From contig NZ_JAOCCU010000005.1 of assembly GCF_029840635.1 (NCBI RefSeq), positions 62,001 to 126,000 of the forward strand: a DNA stretch of 64,000 nt, in the 5' to 3' direction. The notes below the pieces were generated by a model. It ran no database searches. It saw only the letters and a program-made list of their open reading frames with translations, and was not told where the DNA came from. Source of the DNA: Mitsuaria sp. GD03876. Its GTDB lineage: Bacteria > Pseudomonadota > Gammaproteobacteria > Burkholderiales > Burkholderiaceae_C. How positions within the stretch are numbered: position 1 is the first letter of the stretch; every line of letters starts with the position of its first letter. The translations under genes were made by a program, and so were the position numbers. Positions 63,214 to 64,000 of the stretch are shown piece after piece.

Positions 63214-63594
63214 TCAAGCCGACGTCAGCATCCGCATGACCTTGAGCCCGACCGCAGCGGCGGCCAGCGATCCGACGACGTGCGCGCCGGAATGCGCGAG
63301 CGCCATCAGGAACTCCCCGCGCTGCAGCAGCGACAGCGATTCCCCGGAGAACGAGGAGAAGGTCGTCAGCCCGCCAAGGAAGCCGGTCACCAGCAGCAGC
63401 TTGAGCAGGTCGTCGGGATAGCGCCCGAACCATTCGAGGGCCATGCCGATCAGGAAGCCGCCGATGAGGTTCACCATCAGCGTCCCGAGCGGGAAGCCCT
63501 GCCACTTCGTGTTCAGCCACACGCCCGCGCCCCAGCGCGCGAGCGCGCCGCCCGACGCCCCGACGGACACCGCCGCCACCTGCACCCAGCTCAT
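63214..63594 (-). CDS. crcB: Fluoride ion channel CrcB/Fluc
   Basis: Inner-membrane dual-topology fluoride channel of 126 residues with four helices. Seen: GASGGALARWGAGVWL, the family Asn in LMVNLIGGFLIG, and GGLTTFSSFSGES holding the conserved Phe-box and sodium site. Its ATG overlaps the moaE stop (ATGA), so it is expressed with moaE; there is no room for a fluoride riboswitch of its own. Confidence 0.95.
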   Translation of the reverse strand: MSWVQVAAVSVGASGGALARWGAGVWLNTKWQGFPLGTLMVNLIGGFLIGMALEWFGRYPDDLLKLLLVTGFLGGLTTFSSFSGESLSLLQRGEFLMALAHSGAHVVGSLAAAAVGLKVMRMLTSA

Positions 63595-64000
63595 CGACCG
63601 TTCCCCGCCACGTTGATCCCCCAGCGCGCGAGGGCCTCGTCGTCCGAGACCCGCGCGTCCACCCAGCGGGCGCCGTCCGGCCCGTGTTCCTTCTTCCAGA
63701 ACGGCGCCTGCGTCTTCAAGTAGTCCATCAGGAACTCGCAGGCCTCGAAGGCCTGGCCGCGGTGCCGCGAGCTCACCAGCACCAGCACGATCTGGTCGCG
63801 CGGCCGCAGCGCGCCGACGCGGTGGATCACCCGCGCGCCGCGGATGTCGAAACGCCGGAAGGCCTCGTCGATCATCGATTCGATCGAGGCCTCGGTCATG
63901 CCGGGGTAGTGCTCGAGCTCCATCAGCGAGACCGGCGTGCCGTCGGCGCCGTCGCGCACCGTGCCGACGAAGCTCACGACGGCGCCGATGCCGCCGTCCT
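63591..64000 (-). CDS. moaE: Molybdopterin synthase catalytic subunit MoaE (partial, N-terminus outside window)
   Basis: Large subunit of molybdopterin synthase, which adds the dithiolene sulfurs to precursor Z using MoaD thiocarboxylate. The frame stays open to base 64000, and the visible end reads GAVVSFVGTVRD, an internal part of MoaE, so the N-terminal 20 or so residues are missing. Seen: ELEHYPGMTEASI, VIHRVGALRPRDQIVLVLV, SSRHRGQAFEACEFLMDYLK and APFWKKEH with the catalytic Lys residues. Confidence 0.95.
   Translation of the reverse strand, partial: DGGIGAVVSFVGTVRDGADGTPVSLMELEHYPGMTEASIESMIDEAFRRFDIRGARVIHRVGALRPRDQIVLVLVSSRHRGQAFEACEFLMDYLKTQAPFWKKEHGPDGARWVDARVSDDEALARWGINVAGNGR

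Overview
The window is 64 kb of uniformly GC-rich, gene-dense chromosomal DNA from a betaproteobacterium. It is very probably Burkholderiales, of the Roseateles/Mitsuaria/Rubrivivax kind. The evidence is the EarP plus Arg32 EF-P pair, the moaE-crcB-clpB order, the hupB / tRNA-Val / ppiD block, and the codon and GC character. The genus is an inference. I see no insertion sequence, prophage, integrase or CRISPR array.

Layout. (1) 1-5300: a heavy-metal efflux operon on the minus strand, czcI-czcC-czcB-czcA (czcA cut by the window edge), with a CusR/CopR-type inverted repeat upstream of czcI. (2) 5428-8922: a glutathione-dependent formaldehyde dehydrogenase and an orphan hybrid histidine kinase. 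(3) 9019-20764, minus strand: a complete gamma-glutamylated putrescine pathway, PuuA, two PuuB-like oxidases, PuuC, PuuD, GabT and GabD, joined to an M14/DUF2817 carboxypeptidase-like gene and headed by a LuxR-type regulator. Most junctions overlap by 1 to 14 bases. (4) 20933-26555, plus strand, divergent from that regulator: a TonB-dependent receptor, an MFS transporter and an S9 peptidase. Blocks 3 and 4 together read as one uptake, peptide-cleavage and polyamine-degradation locus, and they are the best candidate here for a poorly described system. (5) 26621-36659: a large DUF2339 membrane protein, a winged-helix / Ser-Thr kinase / TPR fusion facing a large repeat-rich lipoprotein, and small accessory genes (two hypotheticals, GNAT, VOC).

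(6) 36780-46777: housekeeping genes, with tRNA-His, ppiD, tRNA-Val, HU, pgsA, a lipoprotein, uvrC, earP, efp, a basic exported protein, a prolyl-4-hydroxylase-like enzyme and yaaA. (7) 46886-49910: a TolC-family porin, a PIMT-like methyltransferase and a TetR regulator with its own palindromic operator. (8) 50105-55535, plus strand: uppP, map, glnD and mnmH. (9) 55563-55697: a REP-pair (REPIN-like) element between convergent genes. (10) 55710-64000: a tandem-FKBP protein, gluQ, a LysR regulator divergent from a pirin, a hypothetical gene overlapping a DUF599 gene, then clpB, crcB and moaE (N-terminus outside the window).

A recurring feature is in-frame short-period repeats expanding protein segments: His/Lys-rich in CzcB, Ser-Glu-Arg in PuuB, Ser-Gly/Ser-Glu/Ala-Ser in the DUF2339 protein, and Pro-Thr in GabT.
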